DNA from: Ensifer adhaerens
Lineage (GTDB): Bacteria > Pseudomonadota > Alphaproteobacteria > Rhizobiales > Rhizobiaceae
Assembly (NCBI RefSeq): GCF_002940685.1
Contig: NZ_PNFP01000007.1
Span: 186,001-250,000, forward strand
DNA: 64,000 bases
Reading direction: 5' to 3'
The position numbers and the translations under genes were made by a program. The notes below the pieces were generated by a model, which worked only from the letters and a program-made list of their open reading frames with translations, was not told the DNA's origin and made no database searches. Shown one piece after another: positions 42,734-53,771 of this stretch; the first letter of the stretch is position 1; each line of letters begins with the position of its first letter.

Positions 42734-44176
42734 ATGCGCATCGCCGTTGGTGGCATCCACACCGAGTGCAGCACCTACTCGCCCGTCCTGATGACGGAGG
42801 AGGATTTTCGCGTGCTGCGCGGACAAGCCTTGCTCGAAGCCGAGTACTTCGGCTTCATGAAAGCCGAGGGCGTCGAGCATCTGCCGCTTCTGCATGCCCG
42901 CGCCGTGCCCGGCGGCCCCGTATCGCGCCCGACCTATGAGGCCTTCAAGGCGGAGTTCCTCGAAAGGCTTGTTGCGAGCCTGCCGATCGACGGGCTCTAT
43001 CTTGCCATGCATGGCGCCATCAAGGTCGACGGCATGGACGATGCAGAAGGCGACTGGATTTCGGCGGCCCGCGCTGTCGTCGGTCCCGACTGCCCGATCG
43101 CCGCCAGCTACGACCTGCACGGCAATGTCAGCCAGACGATCATCGACCAGCTCGATATCTTTGCCGCCTATCGCACCGCGCCGCATATCGATACGCCTGA
43201 AACGATGACCCGCGCCTGGTCGATGCTCGTCTCGGCGCTGAAAGACGGGACGCGCCCCGGCATCGCCTGGGCGCCGGTTCCCGTGCTTCTTCCGGGCGAG
43301 TGCACCTCGACCGAGGACGAACCGGCAAAGTCGCTTTACCTGCAACTGCCTGAGATTGACCAACGGCACGGCATTCTCGATGCCAACCTGATGGTCGGCT
43401 ACGTCTGGGCCGATGAGCCGCGCGCGACCGCCTGCGCCGTCGTCACCGCCACGGACCGGGCCGCGGCCAAACAGGCGGCGGAGGAGATTGCCGCCGGCTA
43501 TTGGGCCGCGCGTCGCAGCTTCCGCTTCGGTCCCGTCACCGGACCACTCGACGCGATGCTTGATATCGCCGAGCGGGCGACGACGACGCCGATCATCCTT
43601 GCAGACTCCGGTGATAACCCGACAGGCGGCGGCGTCGGCGACCGTGCCGATGTGCTGAAGGCCTTGCTCTCCCGCGGCTGGCGGGGTGCCTTGATCGCCG
43701 GCATCACCGACGGTCCGGCGGTTGAAGCCTGTTTTGCCGCCGGCGTCGGGCAAACGCTGATGCTGAAGATCGGCGGCAGTCTCGATCCGGCAAGCCCGTG
43801 TGCCGAGATGCTGGTCGATGTCGTCACGCTGGACGATCCGGGTTCCGAAAGAGAACGGCAGGCGGTGGTGCGCGTCGGCGCTATCGATATCGTCATTGCC
43901 GCGCGCCGCAGGCCCTATCACAACATCGAGGACTTCCGGCGTCTCGGCCTCGACCCCAAGGCCGTTCGGCTGCTCGTCGTCAAGTCGGGCTACTTGTCAC
44001 CTGAGCTGGCGCCGATCGCCAATCCCAACCTGATGGCGCTGACCGAAGGCGTCGTCAATCAGGACATTCAGGGGCTCGCGAGCCTGCGCCGTCAGCGACC
44101 GGCCTACCCGTTCGATCAGGACTTTGCCTTCGAGCCCTCAGCCCGCTTCTCGGCCCGCTGGTCGAGCGAGGGCTGA
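42734..44176 (+). CDS. M81 family metallopeptidase (MlrC-like), copy B
   Basis: This 480-residue M81 protein starts after GAGGAAAG 11 bp behind the hexosaminidase. It carries IHTECSTYSPV at the N-terminus (the first metal-type His), AMHGAIKVDGMDDAEGD, SYDLHGNVSQ and ILADSGDNPTGGGVGD. It is a distant paralogue of copy A at 36578-38041, with the same order of motifs but clear sequence divergence, so it is unlikely to be a recent duplication. No signal peptide is seen. The substrate is unknown; microcystin is not expected here. Confidence 0.87.
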   Translation: MRIAVGGIHTECSTYSPVLMTEEDFRVLRGQALLEAEYFGFMKAEGVEHLPLLHARAVPGGPVSRPTYEAFKAEFLERLVASLPIDGLYLAMHGAIKVDGMDDAEGDWISAARAVVGPDCPIAASYDLHGNVSQTIIDQLDIFAAYRTAPHIDTPETMTRAWSMLVSALKDGTRPGIAWAPVPVLLPGECTSTEDEPAKSLYLQLPEIDQRHGILDANLMVGYVWADEPRATACAVVTATDRAAAKQAAEEIAAGYWAARRSFRFGPVTGPLDAMLDIAERATTTPIILADSGDNPTGGGVGDRADVLKALLSRGWRGALIAGITDGPAVEACFAAGVGQTLMLKIGGSLDPASPCAEMLVDVVTLDDPGSERERQAVVRVGAIDIVIAARRRPYHNIEDFRRLGLDPKAVRLLVVKSGYLSPELAPIANPNLMALTEGVVNQDIQGLASLRRQRPAYPFDQDFAFEPSARFSARWSSEG

Positions 44177-44197
44177 CCTCTTCCTCTTCCCGCTTTT

Positions 44198-44217
44198 CCT
44201 ACCCGGACCCGGGTAGG
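44198..44217. repeat. Perfect inverted repeat after M81 copy B
   Basis: CCTACCCGG and CCGGGTAGG flank two bases just 22 bp after the stop at 44176. It may end the divergon transcript ahead of the MFS gene, but no T-tract follows on the plus strand. A second dyad AAATCGA-TC-TCGATTT lies nearby at 44311-44326. Confidence 0.5.
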
Positions 44218-44361
44218 GACTTCCTTGAAAGCATCACGCGCCTTTTCGAGGCGTCGTGGTTCCGGTAACGCCTTAGCCTTCCGCATGATTCCGTCCTGAA
44301 ATCGATCTCGATTTACGCGATTGTGCGATATCCTCCACCCGCTTCGCGGACACGTTCTGGC

Positions 44362-45582
44362 ATGACTTCCACCATTCTCAGCGCCATGCGCAACCCGGCC
44401 ATGCGGATCAGCATGCTGGCGATCTTCCTGTTCGGTTTTGCGGGTGCTGCGACCTCGCCCTATCAATCCGTCGTCGGCATTAACGAGCTGGGTCTCAGCG
44501 ACGCCGTCTACTCGCTGCTCATCCTTCTCGCCTCCACGGTCAATGTCGTCGTCAGCGTCTCGATCGGCATCCTGGCCGATCGCGTCGGCAACTACCGGGT
44601 GCTGATGTCGACGGCGATCCTGTTCGGTGTCGTCGGCTACGGCATCGTCTATGTCCTGCCGTACCAGGCGAGCTTCGTCATCAGCGTCCTGTTGCTGTTG
44701 CCGATCTACGGCGCGCTCTACACGCTGCTTTTTGCCAACGTGCGCAGCATTGCCCGCCGGATGAGCGGCCATGACGCGGCGTCGCTGACGACCGGCGCCC
44801 GCGCGGCCATATCGGTGTCCTGGGTTCTGGTGCCCGGACTGGTCGGCTTTGCACTGGCCGGCGGCGAAAGCATGCTGCCCGCCTATCTGCTCGCCTGCCT
44901 CGGCTGCCTCGCCAACCTGCTGATCGTCTATTTTCGATTGCCCAACGAAGGCGGGGCCGATGCATCGCTCGGCAAGCGGCTGTCCTATTGGACGTCGTTC
45001 CGGGAGATCCTGGCGCCGGGGATCTTCCTGCGCGTGATCGCCGTTGCGACCATCACGTCGTCGCTGCATGTCAATGCGGCGGTGCTGCCCTTGATCATGA
45101 CCGATGAGATCGGTGGTAGCGTCACCGATATCGGCATCATCGTCGGCATCGTCGCCTTCCTCGAAGTCGTCTTCATCTTCGTCTGGGCGCGCATCCAGTT
45201 GAGCCTCGTTCCGTTCAAGGCGCTGGCGCTCGGATCAGCCGTCTATATCGGCTACATGGTGCTGCTCGGCTTTTCGACGGCGACCTGGCAGATCTATGCA
45301 CTCACCTTGATCAGCGCTTTCGGGGCCGCGGCCCTGATCACGATCCCGATCAGCTATCTTCAGGACCTGATTGCCGACCGGCCGGGGCTCGGAAGCTCGC
45401 TGATCGCCGTGAACCTCTTCCTGAGCGGCGGCCTTTGCGCAGGCCTCTTCGCGCTTGGCACCCGGATCAGTGATTACTCGGGCACGGCATTGCTCGGCGG
45501 TCTGGGTGGCTTCGCTGGGCTGGTGCTGCTGCTCGCGCTCGACGGCGATAAAACAGGGAAGAAAACATTACGCCGCTCGTGA
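44362..45582 (+). CDS. MFS sugar efflux transporter (SetA-like)
   Basis: The 406-residue transporter has about 12 helices in two halves and resembles the SetA sugar-efflux branch (SPYQSVVGINELGLSDAVYS; the loop GILADRVGNYRVLM). ATG 44362 has only a weak signal; the frame from 44323 has none. It follows the M81 gene after a 185-bp gap with inverted repeats, so it may have its own promoter. It could export excess sugar or an inducer of the neighbouring catabolic genes. Its stop lies one base from the stop of the convergent next gene. Confidence 0.82.
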   Translation: MTSTILSAMRNPAMRISMLAIFLFGFAGAATSPYQSVVGINELGLSDAVYSLLILLASTVNVVVSVSIGILADRVGNYRVLMSTAILFGVVGYGIVYVLPYQASFVISVLLLLPIYGALYTLLFANVRSIARRMSGHDAASLTTGARAAISVSWVLVPGLVGFALAGGESMLPAYLLACLGCLANLLIVYFRLPNEGGADASLGKRLSYWTSFREILAPGIFLRVIAVATITSSLHVNAAVLPLIMTDEIGGSVTDIGIIVGIVAFLEVVFIFVWARIQLSLVPFKALALGSAVYIGYMVLLGFSTATWQIYALTLISAFGAAALITIPISYLQDLIADRPGLGSSLIAVNLFLSGGLCAGLFALGTRISDYSGTALLGGLGGFAGLVLLLALDGDKTGKKTLRRS

Positions 45583-45583
45583 A

Positions 45584-46264
45584 CTAATCCCAGGGCTCAT
45601 CGACAAAACTGCAGGTGAACTTTGTCTGGTTGTCCTGGAGGCATCTCTTCTTTTGATCGGCGAGGATCATGATCCTCGCGAAGAAGCGCGAAAAGTCGGC
45701 CTTGCTGGCGGTAAACGTGGCTATCCCCAGAGCGTGCGCCTGGGCCTGCGCCACGCAGGTCGCCAATTCCTGATCGGGGACATCGCTGTTTGCAACGATG
45801 ACAGCTCGGTCAAATCGCCCTTCGGCGGAATAGTTCACGGCGGAAGCGCAATTTGGCACGCCAGTTGCCGCAGTATCGTTCAGCAGCCGCTCGTAGTAGG
45901 GGTCGAAGCCGAAATCTTCGATTTTGCTGACGTCGACCCGGCCATTCTTGACGACGTCCTCTCTGAAGATCACGCCGATGGTGTTTCTTCCGAGGCCCGG
46001 TTGGGCCTTGGTCTCAATTCCGGCGGCCATGGCGATCATTTGAATTGTCGAGAAGACCACGTCCCTCTTCTTGGCTTCCCCTTGGCTCATTCCGACGCCG
46101 ATAAATTCCGGGAAGGCGGTAAAATGCCGTTCTCCGTTGCGAACAGGGCCGAAGAAACTCACGTTTTGAGCGACCGCAGACGAGGCAACAAAGACGCTCG
46201 CAAGAAGCCCGGTGGCAAACATAAGATGTCTAATGGTTCTTCTCCCGTACTTGCCCCAGCGCAT
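45584..46264 (-). CDS. Exported protein of unknown function (DUF2927-like)
   Basis: This 226-residue protein has a signal peptide (HLMFATGLLASVFVASSAVA) and then a mature part with four or five cysteines (PNCAS, ATCVAQ, KRCLQ and FTCSFV). The stretch VPDQELATCVAQAQAHALGI is reminiscent of DUF2927 proteins, but the call is weak. It is predicted to be secreted or periplasmic with disulfides. The start at 46264 is the outermost; a shorter form from 46222 would still keep a leader. It lies alone on the minus strand, convergent with the MFS gene (stops one base apart). Confidence 0.65.
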   Translation of the reverse strand: MRWGKYGRRTIRHLMFATGLLASVFVASSAVAQNVSFFGPVRNGERHFTAFPEFIGVGMSQGEAKKRDVVFSTIQMIAMAAGIETKAQPGLGRNTIGVIFREDVVKNGRVDVSKIEDFGFDPYYERLLNDTAATGVPNCASAVNYSAEGRFDRAVIVANSDVPDQELATCVAQAQAHALGIATFTASKADFSRFFARIMILADQKKRCLQDNQTKFTCSFVDEPWD

Positions 46265-46423
46265 GAAGCCTTCTCATGAAAAACCAGCGCTCGCGTGAGC
46301 GAACAGAGATGTTCTGCAACGCGTCGCCAGCAATGCGATGGCATCTCGATTTTTCTAGCATTGCTATCAACAGCTGCAAGGCGGCGGAGCGAGGAAGACG
46401 CAGTCCTGACGCCAGTCTCATCA

Positions 46424-46457
46424 AAAAGTGATTGGGGCGCCTTTCGGCGCCCCAATC
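46424..46457 (-). terminator. Rho-independent terminator of the hut operon
   Basis: A perfect 12-bp stem (46430-46441 with 46446-46457) and a four-base loop lie 34 bp after the hutU stop in the minus-strand direction. Transcribed leftward it ends with a run of five T. It closes the hutI-H-G-U unit. Confidence 0.9.
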
Positions 46458-46490
46458 AGTGTGTCCTTGAGTATGTCGGTCAAGAGCGGA

Positions 46491-48166
<1,676 letters not shown>

Positions 48167-48170
<4 letters not shown>

Positions 48171-48985
48171 GCCTCGCTCCCTGTGAGTGTCTTGAGGTCA
48201 AATGCTGTTGTTTCGATGCGGTTCAGGATGGCTTTCAGCGGCTCCCGCAAAAGCGCGGACCGTGCGGCGTCGAGCGCGAAAGGCGGTTCCTCGGCGGCAA
48301 GATGGGTCGATTGCGCCAGTTCCATCTGGATCGCGTGAACGCCGGTTTCCGGACGACCATAGTGTCGCGTGGTCCATCCGCCCTTGAAGCGACCATTGAG
48401 AATGCTGGTGTAACCCTTTGCAGCAGCGGCGATATCGGCGGTCGCCCTTTCGATTTCCGGTGCGCAGGTCTTGCCCATGTCGGTGCCGATGTTGAGATCC
48501 GGCAGCTTGCCTTCGAACAGGAACGGGATGTGCGAGCGGATCGAATGGCAGTCGTAGAGCACGACGACGCCGTGGATCGCCTTGACCCGCTCGATCTCGG
48601 CGGCGAGCGCCGCATGATACGGCGCGTGGAATGCCTCGAGGCGTTCGGCGATATCGGCCTCGGTTGGCACCTCGCCATCCTTCCAGATCGGCTTGCCGTC
48701 GAAATCCGTTTCCGGGATCAGCCCGGTGGTGTTCTGGCCGGGATAGAGGCTGACGCCCGCGGGATCGCGGTTGGCGTCGATCACGTAGCGATGGAAGGTG
48801 GCGCGAACGACGGTGACCTCCGGCAGCAGGCCATCATAGAGCTGATGGATGTGCCAGTCGGTGTCGGCGAGAATCCGGCCGTTGTCGTTCAGCCGATCCC
48901 AGACCGTGGCCGGCACGTCGGTACCGGTATGCGGAAAGCCGAGGATGACCGGCGAGTTGCCTTGTCTGACTTCGAAGGCTGCCAT
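48167..48985 (-). CDS. hutG: N-formylglutamate deformylase
   Basis: This 272-residue zinc amidohydrolase of the HutG family has [20 protein letters not shown] at the N-terminus, [24 protein letters not shown] near residue 70 and a conserved [10 protein letters not shown] near residue 145. It splits N-formyl-L-glutamate to formate and glutamate, the last step of the five-step histidine route. That route also needs HutF (formiminoglutamate deiminase), which is not in the window. It overlaps hutU by ATGA and follows hutH by one base. Confidence 0.95.
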
Positions 48986-48986
48986 C

Positions 48987-50522
48987 TCAGGCCTCCAGGC
49001 TTGGCAGGATGCCGGCGGAGACCGCGGCGTTCAGCCGGCCGGAGGCGATGAGGTCGCCGGCGGCCTTGAGGTCGTTGGCCATGTAGCGGTCCTCTTCGAT
49101 CGTCGGCGAGACGGCGCGAAGGGCGGCAGCGGCCTTCTGCAGTTCGGGGCTCGTTGCGAGCGGCGCGCGGAATTCGACGCCCTGGACGGCGGTCAGCGCT
49201 TCGATGCCGACGATCGAGAACAGGTTTTCCGTCATCAAGAGCAGCCGGCGCGCGCCATGGCAGGCCATGGAAACGTGGTCTTCCTGGTTGGCCGAGGTCG
49301 GCGTCGAGTCGACCGAGGCCGGGTGCGAGAGCTGCTTGTTTTCCGACATCAGCGCAGCCGACGTGACTTCGGCGATCATCAGGCCGGAGTTGAGGCCGGG
49401 CTTCTTGGCAAGGAAGGCCGGCAGGCCGTAGGAAAGCGCCGGGTCGACGAGCAGTGCGATGCGGCGCTGCGAGATCGCGCCGATTTCGCAGACGGCAAGG
49501 GCAATCTGATCGGCGGCAAAGGCAACCGGCTCGGCGTGGAAGTTGCCGCCGGAAACGACGGAATTGTCCGAAAGCACGAGCGGGTTGTCGGTAACGGCGT
49601 TGGCTTCGGTCTCGAGCACGCGCGCGACCGAGCGCAGGAGATCGAGGCAGGCGCCATCCACCTGCGGCTGGCAGCGGATGCAATAGGGATCCTGCACGCG
49701 CTCGTCGCCTTCGATGTGGCTTTCGCGGATCGCCGAGCCGGCGAGCAGCGCGCGAAGGGCTGCGGCCGTATCGATCTGGCCGCGATGGCCGCGCAGCGTG
49801 TGGATGTCGGGGTGGAAGGGCGCGGACGAACCCATGGCCGCGTCGGTCGACATGGCGCCGGTGATGAGTGCCGCCTGTGCGGCGCGATGGGCACGGAAGA
49901 GGCCGGCGAGCGCTAGCGCCGTCGAGGTCTGGGTTCCGTTGATCAGCGCCAGGCCTTCCTTGGCTGCGAGCACCACCGGCGTCAGGCCGGCGGCGGCAAG
50001 TGCCTTGGCGCCCGACAAACGTTCGCCTTTGTAGAAGGCTTCGCCATGGCCCATCATGACAGCTGCCATATGGGCAAGCGGCGCGAGGTCGCCGGAGGCG
50101 CCGACCGAGCCCTTTTCGGGGATGACGGGGATGACGCCCTTTTCGAGCATGGCTTCGATGAGGCGAACGAGTTCGAGGCGCACGCCGGAAGCGCCACGGC
50201 CGAGGGAGACGAGCTTCAGCGACAGGATGAGGCGGACGACGTTTTCCGCGAGCGGTTCGCCGACGCCGCAGCAATGCGACAGGATCAGGTTTCGCTGCAG
50301 CGTTGCGACATCGGCGCTGTCGATCTTGATCGAAGCGAGTTTGCCGAAGCCGGTATTGATGCCGTAGACCGGCGCATTGCCGGCAACGATCTCGGCGATG
50401 CGTGCCGCCGCCTTGTTGATGCCAGCATCAAAGGACGGGTCGAGACGGGCGGGTTCGCCGGTCCAGTAGATGGTTTCGAGGTCGCGAAGGGGCACGGAGC
50501 CCGGGTGGAGAATGATGGTCAT
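48987..50522 (-). CDS. hutH: Histidine ammonia-lyase
   Basis: The 511-residue enzyme has the Ala-Ser-Gly triad (residues 142-144, in [14 protein letters not shown]) that cyclises into the MIO cofactor, preceded by [12 protein letters not shown], plus the C-terminal [16 protein letters not shown]-type motif (here [15 protein letters not shown]). The length is usual for HutH. It removes ammonia from L-histidine to give urocanate, the entry step of the hut pathway. Its start overlaps the hutI stop by ATGA. Confidence 0.98.
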   Translation of the reverse strand: MTIILHPGSVPLRDLETIYWTGEPARLDPSFDAGINKAAARIAEIVAGNAPVYGINTGFGKLASIKIDSADVATLQRNLILSHCCGVGEPLAENVVRLILSLKLVSLGRGASGVRLELVRLIEAMLEKGVIPVIPEKGSVGASGDLAPLAHMAAVMMGHGEAFYKGERLSGAKALAAAGLTPVVLAAKEGLALINGTQTSTALALAGLFRAHRAAQAALITGAMSTDAAMGSSAPFHPDIHTLRGHRGQIDTAAALRALLAGSAIRESHIEGDERVQDPYCIRCQPQVDGACLDLLRSVARVLETEANAVTDNPLVLSDNSVVSGGNFHAEPVAFAADQIALAVCEIGAISQRRIALLVDPALSYGLPAFLAKKPGLNSGLMIAEVTSAALMSENKQLSHPASVDSTPTSANQEDHVSMACHGARRLLLMTENLFSIVGIEALTAVQGVEFRAPLATSPELQKAAAALRAVSPTIEEDRYMANDLKAAGDLIASGRLNAAVSAGILPSLEA

Positions 50523-51763
50523 TGACCGATCCTTTGCCCTCTGAAGATGCGTTCATGAAGCGGGTTGAAGCCGATGCGGTAGACGAGCTCGGCCGGGTCT
50601 TCGATGTTCCAAAGCGCGAGATCAGCCGATTTGCCGGTCTCGATCGTGCCGGTTTCGGCGAGAAGGCCCAGCGCGCGGGCGGCTTCGCGGGTGGCGCCGG
50701 CGAGGCATTCGGCAACCGTCAGCCGGAAGAACGTCGCCGACATGTTCATGGTCAGAAGCAGCGAGGTCAGCGGCGAGGTGCCGGGATTGCAGTCGGTGGC
50801 GATCGCTATATGGGCGCCTGCGTCGCGCAACGCCTGAACCGGCGGCAGGCGTTCTTCGCGCAGCGCATAGAAGGCGCCGGGCAAGAGCACTGCAACGGTT
50901 CCGGCCTTGGCCAGCGCTGCGGCGCCTTCGGCGTCGAGATATTCGAGGTGGTCAGCCGAGAGCGCACCATAGGAGGCAGCGAGCTTGGCTCCGCCGAGAT
51001 TGGAAAGCTGCTCGGCATGGAGCTTCAGCGGCAGGCCGAGGGCCTTGGCACGGTCGAAGACACGGGCAATTTCGGCAGTCGAGAACGCGATGCCTTCGCA
51101 GAAGCCGTCGACCGCATCGACCAGTCCCTCGGCATGGGCGGCATCGAGCCCGGGCAGAACGACATCGGTGATGTAGTCGCCGTTGCGGCCCTTGTAGTCC
51201 GCAGGCGTCGCGTGGGCGGCGAGATAGCTGGTGACGACGCGCACCGGGCGCAGCGTTTCGAGCTTGCGCGCGGCGCGCAGCATGTTGAGTTCGGCCGTGA
51301 CGTTGAGGCCGTAGCCCGACTTGATTTCGACGGTCGAGACGCCTTCGGACAAAAGCGTCTCGAGACGCGGCAGGGCGCCTTCGACAAGCTGGTCAACCGT
51401 CAGCGCATTGGTCGCCTTCACCGAGGAGACGATGCCGCCGCCGGCCCGCGCGATCTCTTCATAAGTTGCGCCTTCGAGCCGCATCTGGAATTCGCGGGCG
51501 CGGTTGCCGCCGTGCACGAGATGGGTGTGGCAGTCGATCAGAGCCGGCGTCATGACGCGTCCCTGGCAATCGGTCGTTTCAAGGCCGCGTGCGAGTTCGG
51601 CGGGCAGGTCGCGCTCCGGTCCCGCATAGGCGATGCGTCCATCGACGACCCCAACAGCCGCATCCTCAAGGAGGCCAAGGCCGTCAACGGTTTCGCCGAG
51701 CGTCACGAGCCGGACGTTGCGCCAGATGCCGGATGCCTGATTGCGGGTCGAGAGTTCGTTCAT
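50519..51763 (-). CDS. hutI: Imidazolonepropionase
   Basis: This 414-residue amidohydrolase opens the imidazolone ring to N-formimino-L-glutamate. The metal site is seen in [12 protein letters not shown] near residue 75, with KSGYGL near residue 150 and [13 protein letters not shown] near residue 325. ATG 51763 follows GGAGGCGACCTA; the longer frame to 52114 crosses the operator and the phn terminator and is rejected. It is the first gene of the hut operon, after a HutC-like palindrome 23 bp upstream. Confidence 0.96.
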   Translation of the reverse strand: MNELSTRNQASGIWRNVRLVTLGETVDGLGLLEDAAVGVVDGRIAYAGPERDLPAELARGLETTDCQGRVMTPALIDCHTHLVHGGNRAREFQMRLEGATYEEIARAGGGIVSSVKATNALTVDQLVEGALPRLETLLSEGVSTVEIKSGYGLNVTAELNMLRAARKLETLRPVRVVTSYLAAHATPADYKGRNGDYITDVVLPGLDAAHAEGLVDAVDGFCEGIAFSTAEIARVFDRAKALGLPLKLHAEQLSNLGGAKLAASYGALSADHLEYLDAEGAAALAKAGTVAVLLPGAFYALREERLPPVQALRDAGAHIAIATDCNPGTSPLTSLLLTMNMSATFFRLTVAECLAGATREAARALGLLAETGTIETGKSADLALWNIEDPAELVYRIGFNPLHERIFRGQRIGQ

Positions 51764-51785
51764 TAGGTCGCCTCCACTGGATATA

Positions 51786-51797
51786 ATGTATATACAT
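51786..51797. promoter_or_regulatory. HutC-like operator palindrome ATGTATATACAT
   Basis: The perfect 12-bp dyad lies 23-34 bases upstream of the hutI start. HutC, a GntR-family repressor relieved by urocanate, binds TGTATATACA-type sites in Pseudomonas and relatives. The site overlaps the expected promoter, so repression of the whole operon is likely. No hutC gene is in the window. Confidence 0.75.
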
Positions 51798-51954
51798 ATT
51801 AACCTGTTCCACAAGAGGAAATTTAAGGCGCCTGCGGAAAAGGAAAGGGCGGCGGGGCTGCCGGGACCGGAGCGCGCGTCTGAGGAGATGGCCGTAGAGC
51901 CCTGATTTCGCCGGAATTTTGCCACCGGTTCCCGTATTGCTCGCGCGCAAAAGA

Positions 51955-51985
51955 AAGGCTCCGAACCCTGAGGGTTCGAAGCCTT
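51955..51985 (-). terminator. Rho-independent terminator of the phn operon
   Basis: An inner 7-bp stem (51962-51968 with 51972-51978) and an outer stem (51955-51960 with 51980-51985) with one mismatch form a hairpin. In the leftward direction TTTCTTTT follows it. It lies 65 bp after the phnN stop and separates the phn operon from the hut operon. Confidence 0.88.
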
Positions 51986-52049
51986 GCATGTATTGTTGGA
52001 AAGGAGATCGCTCCTCGGAGGTCCCGTCGCGTCGCGAAATCGGATCTCG

Positions 52050-52634
52050 CTAGGCCACGTGATCCGCCTTGACGCGCAGTCGCTCAACCACTTCGACGAA
52101 GCGATTTCCGGCAATTTCCAGCCGGCCGCTGTTGTCGATCAGGTTGACGTCGGGGCCGGCGGTGACATCCGGCGCCTGGCGGCTGAGGCGCCGCAGCACC
52201 TCTTCCTCGCTCTCGCGTCCACGCTCGGCAAGTCGCCTTGCAAGAACCGGCGTCTCGGCGGTGATGACGACGACGGCGATGTCGCCGAAGGCGTCCCGGA
52301 ACGCCGGCAGGGCACCCCGACTGCCATTGACGATCGCCGTCATGCCGCTCCTGACATTCTGGAGCACCGCGGAGGGGATGCCGTATTTCAGGCCATGCGC
52401 ATCCCAGGAGACGGCGAAGGCGCCGTCCTTTCGCATCTCGACGAACTCGTCCTCCGACACGCTTTCATGCACTTCACTGCCGGCATCTGACGGGCGGGTG
52501 ATGACGCGGCGAACGAAATGCACGTCGTGATAGTCGGCAAAGTGCCGGGCGGCGAAGCCCATGACGCTGTCCTTGCCGGCGCCGCTCGGTCCGACGACGA
52601 CGACGAGCGCGCCGCCCTGTTCGTTCGCGCTCAT
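52050..52634 (-). CDS. phnN: Ribose 1,5-bisphosphate phosphokinase
   Basis: The 194-residue kinase has a P-loop near the N-terminus ([15 protein letters not shown]), an [20 protein letters not shown] stretch and the guanylate-kinase-like fold of PhnN. It converts ribose 1,5-bisphosphate to PRPP with ATP, recycling the ribose of phosphonate breakdown. Its start overlaps the phnM stop by ATGA. It is the last gene of the operon, with a terminator 65 bp further on. Confidence 0.93.
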   Translation of the reverse strand: MSANEQGGALVVVVGPSGAGKDSVMGFAARHFADYHDVHFVRRVITRPSDAGSEVHESVSEDEFVEMRKDGAFAVSWDAHGLKYGIPSAVLQNVRSGMTAIVNGSRGALPAFRDAFGDIAVVVITAETPVLARRLAERGRESEEEVLRRLSRQAPDVTAGPDVNLIDNSGRLEIAGNRFVEVVERLRVKADHVA

Positions 52635-53770
52635 GCGACACGCCGTCCTTCGCGCCAGACGGAGCGAACGACCGGGATGCCTTGCCTGCGGTGGACGCGG
52701 GCGATGTCGGCGCGCAGGCCAACGGCAATGCGGCCGCGGTCATCAAGGCCGACGGTGCGTGCCGGCGTCGAGGTCACCATGGCGATCGCCCTTGGCAGGT
52801 CGATGGCGTCGAGTTCGTCGGAGAGCACGAAGGGCGCGTGGATCAGGCTGAAGGGCACATAGTCCGAGGACAGCACGTCGAGCACGCCGCGCTCTGCCAG
52901 GTCGCGGGCGGCGATGTTGCCCGAGTGCGACTTGCCGCGCACGATGTTCGGCGCGCCCATGAGCACGCTCAGGCCTGCCTTGTGCGAGGCTTCGGCGGCC
53001 TCGAAGCTCGTCGGGAACTCGGCAAGCTTGATGCCGAAGCCGATCGACTCCTCGACGTGATCGACGGTCGCATCGTCATGGCTGGCAATCGTGATGCCGC
53101 GGGCCGCACAGGCCTCGGCGAGTGCTGTGCGATGCGGGCCGGCATATTTCGCCGAAAGCGCCTGCTGGCGCTCGACGAAGCGGGCGAACTCGGCGTCCGA
53201 GAGGCCGCGCTTGGATTTGTAGTAGAGCGTATACTGGTCCATCGTCTGGAACTGACGCTGGCCCGGCGCATGGTCCATCAGCGACACCAGCTTGACCTGC
53301 GGGTCGTTGCGGAAGTCCTCGTAGTGGTCGAGCACGTCGGAGGTCGAAACTTCGCAGCGCAGGTGGATCAGGTGATCGGCGCGCAGGCGACCCTCTTCCT
53401 TGGCCTGTGCCAGCGCATCGGCCATGCTGCGCATCTCGCCCTTCTGAAAGCCACCATCTTCATCGGAGCCGAGCCGCAGGCAGTCGAAGACCGTGGTGAT
53501 GCCTGATGTCACGACCTGTGCGTCGTGGGCCTGGATCGCCGCGATCTTCAGCCAGCGCACGCCCGGGCGCGGCGAGTAGTGGGCTTCGAGGTGATCGGTG
53601 TGCAGCTCGATGAGGCCGGGGATCAGATAGTCGCCTTCGAAGTCCTCGCCGCTCGCAACTATGCCCTCGGAAATATCGGCAATCTTGCCGTCGCGGATCA
53701 GCACCGAGCCATCGAGGATACTATCCTCGAGGACGATGCGGGCGTTGGTCAGAACCTGTTCTTTGCTCAT
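52631..53770 (-). CDS. phnM: Alpha-D-ribose 1-methylphosphonate 5-triphosphate diphosphatase
   Basis: This 379-residue amidohydrolase-fold enzyme matches PhnM in length and motifs: LIPGLIELHTDHLEAHYSPR near residue 60 (metal ligands), ITIASHDDATVDHVEESI in the middle and a C-terminal DRGRIAVGLRADIARV. It removes pyrophosphate from the ribose triphosphate phosphonate before C-P cleavage. ATG 53770 is chosen; the frame to 53935 reads into the DUF1045 gene. It lies one base from that gene and overlaps phnN. Confidence 0.95.
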   Translation of the reverse strand: MSKEQVLTNARIVLEDSILDGSVLIRDGKIADISEGIVASGEDFEGDYLIPGLIELHTDHLEAHYSPRPGVRWLKIAAIQAHDAQVVTSGITTVFDCLRLGSDEDGGFQKGEMRSMADALAQAKEEGRLRADHLIHLRCEVSTSDVLDHYEDFRNDPQVKLVSLMDHAPGQRQFQTMDQYTLYYKSKRGLSDAEFARFVERQQALSAKYAGPHRTALAEACAARGITIASHDDATVDHVEESIGFGIKLAEFPTSFEAAEASHKAGLSVLMGAPNIVRGKSHSGNIAARDLAERGVLDVLSSDYVPFSLIHAPFVLSDELDAIDLPRAIAMVTSTPARTVGLDDRGRIAVGLRADIARVHRRQGIPVVRSVWREGRRVA

Positions 53771-53771
53771 C

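Noticed and set aside
36578-44176. Microcystin degradation (mlr) cluster
   Set aside because: Two MlrC-family genes are present but mlrA, mlrB and mlrD are not; M81 proteins are widespread and the name alone does not imply microcystin.
45584-46264. Definite DUF2927 metalloprotease-like protein
   Set aside because: Only one short stretch resembles the family from memory; kept as unknown exported protein.
51764-52114. Extended HutI N-terminus
   Set aside because: The frame crosses the HutC-like operator and the phn terminator; ATG 51763 has a strong ribosome site.
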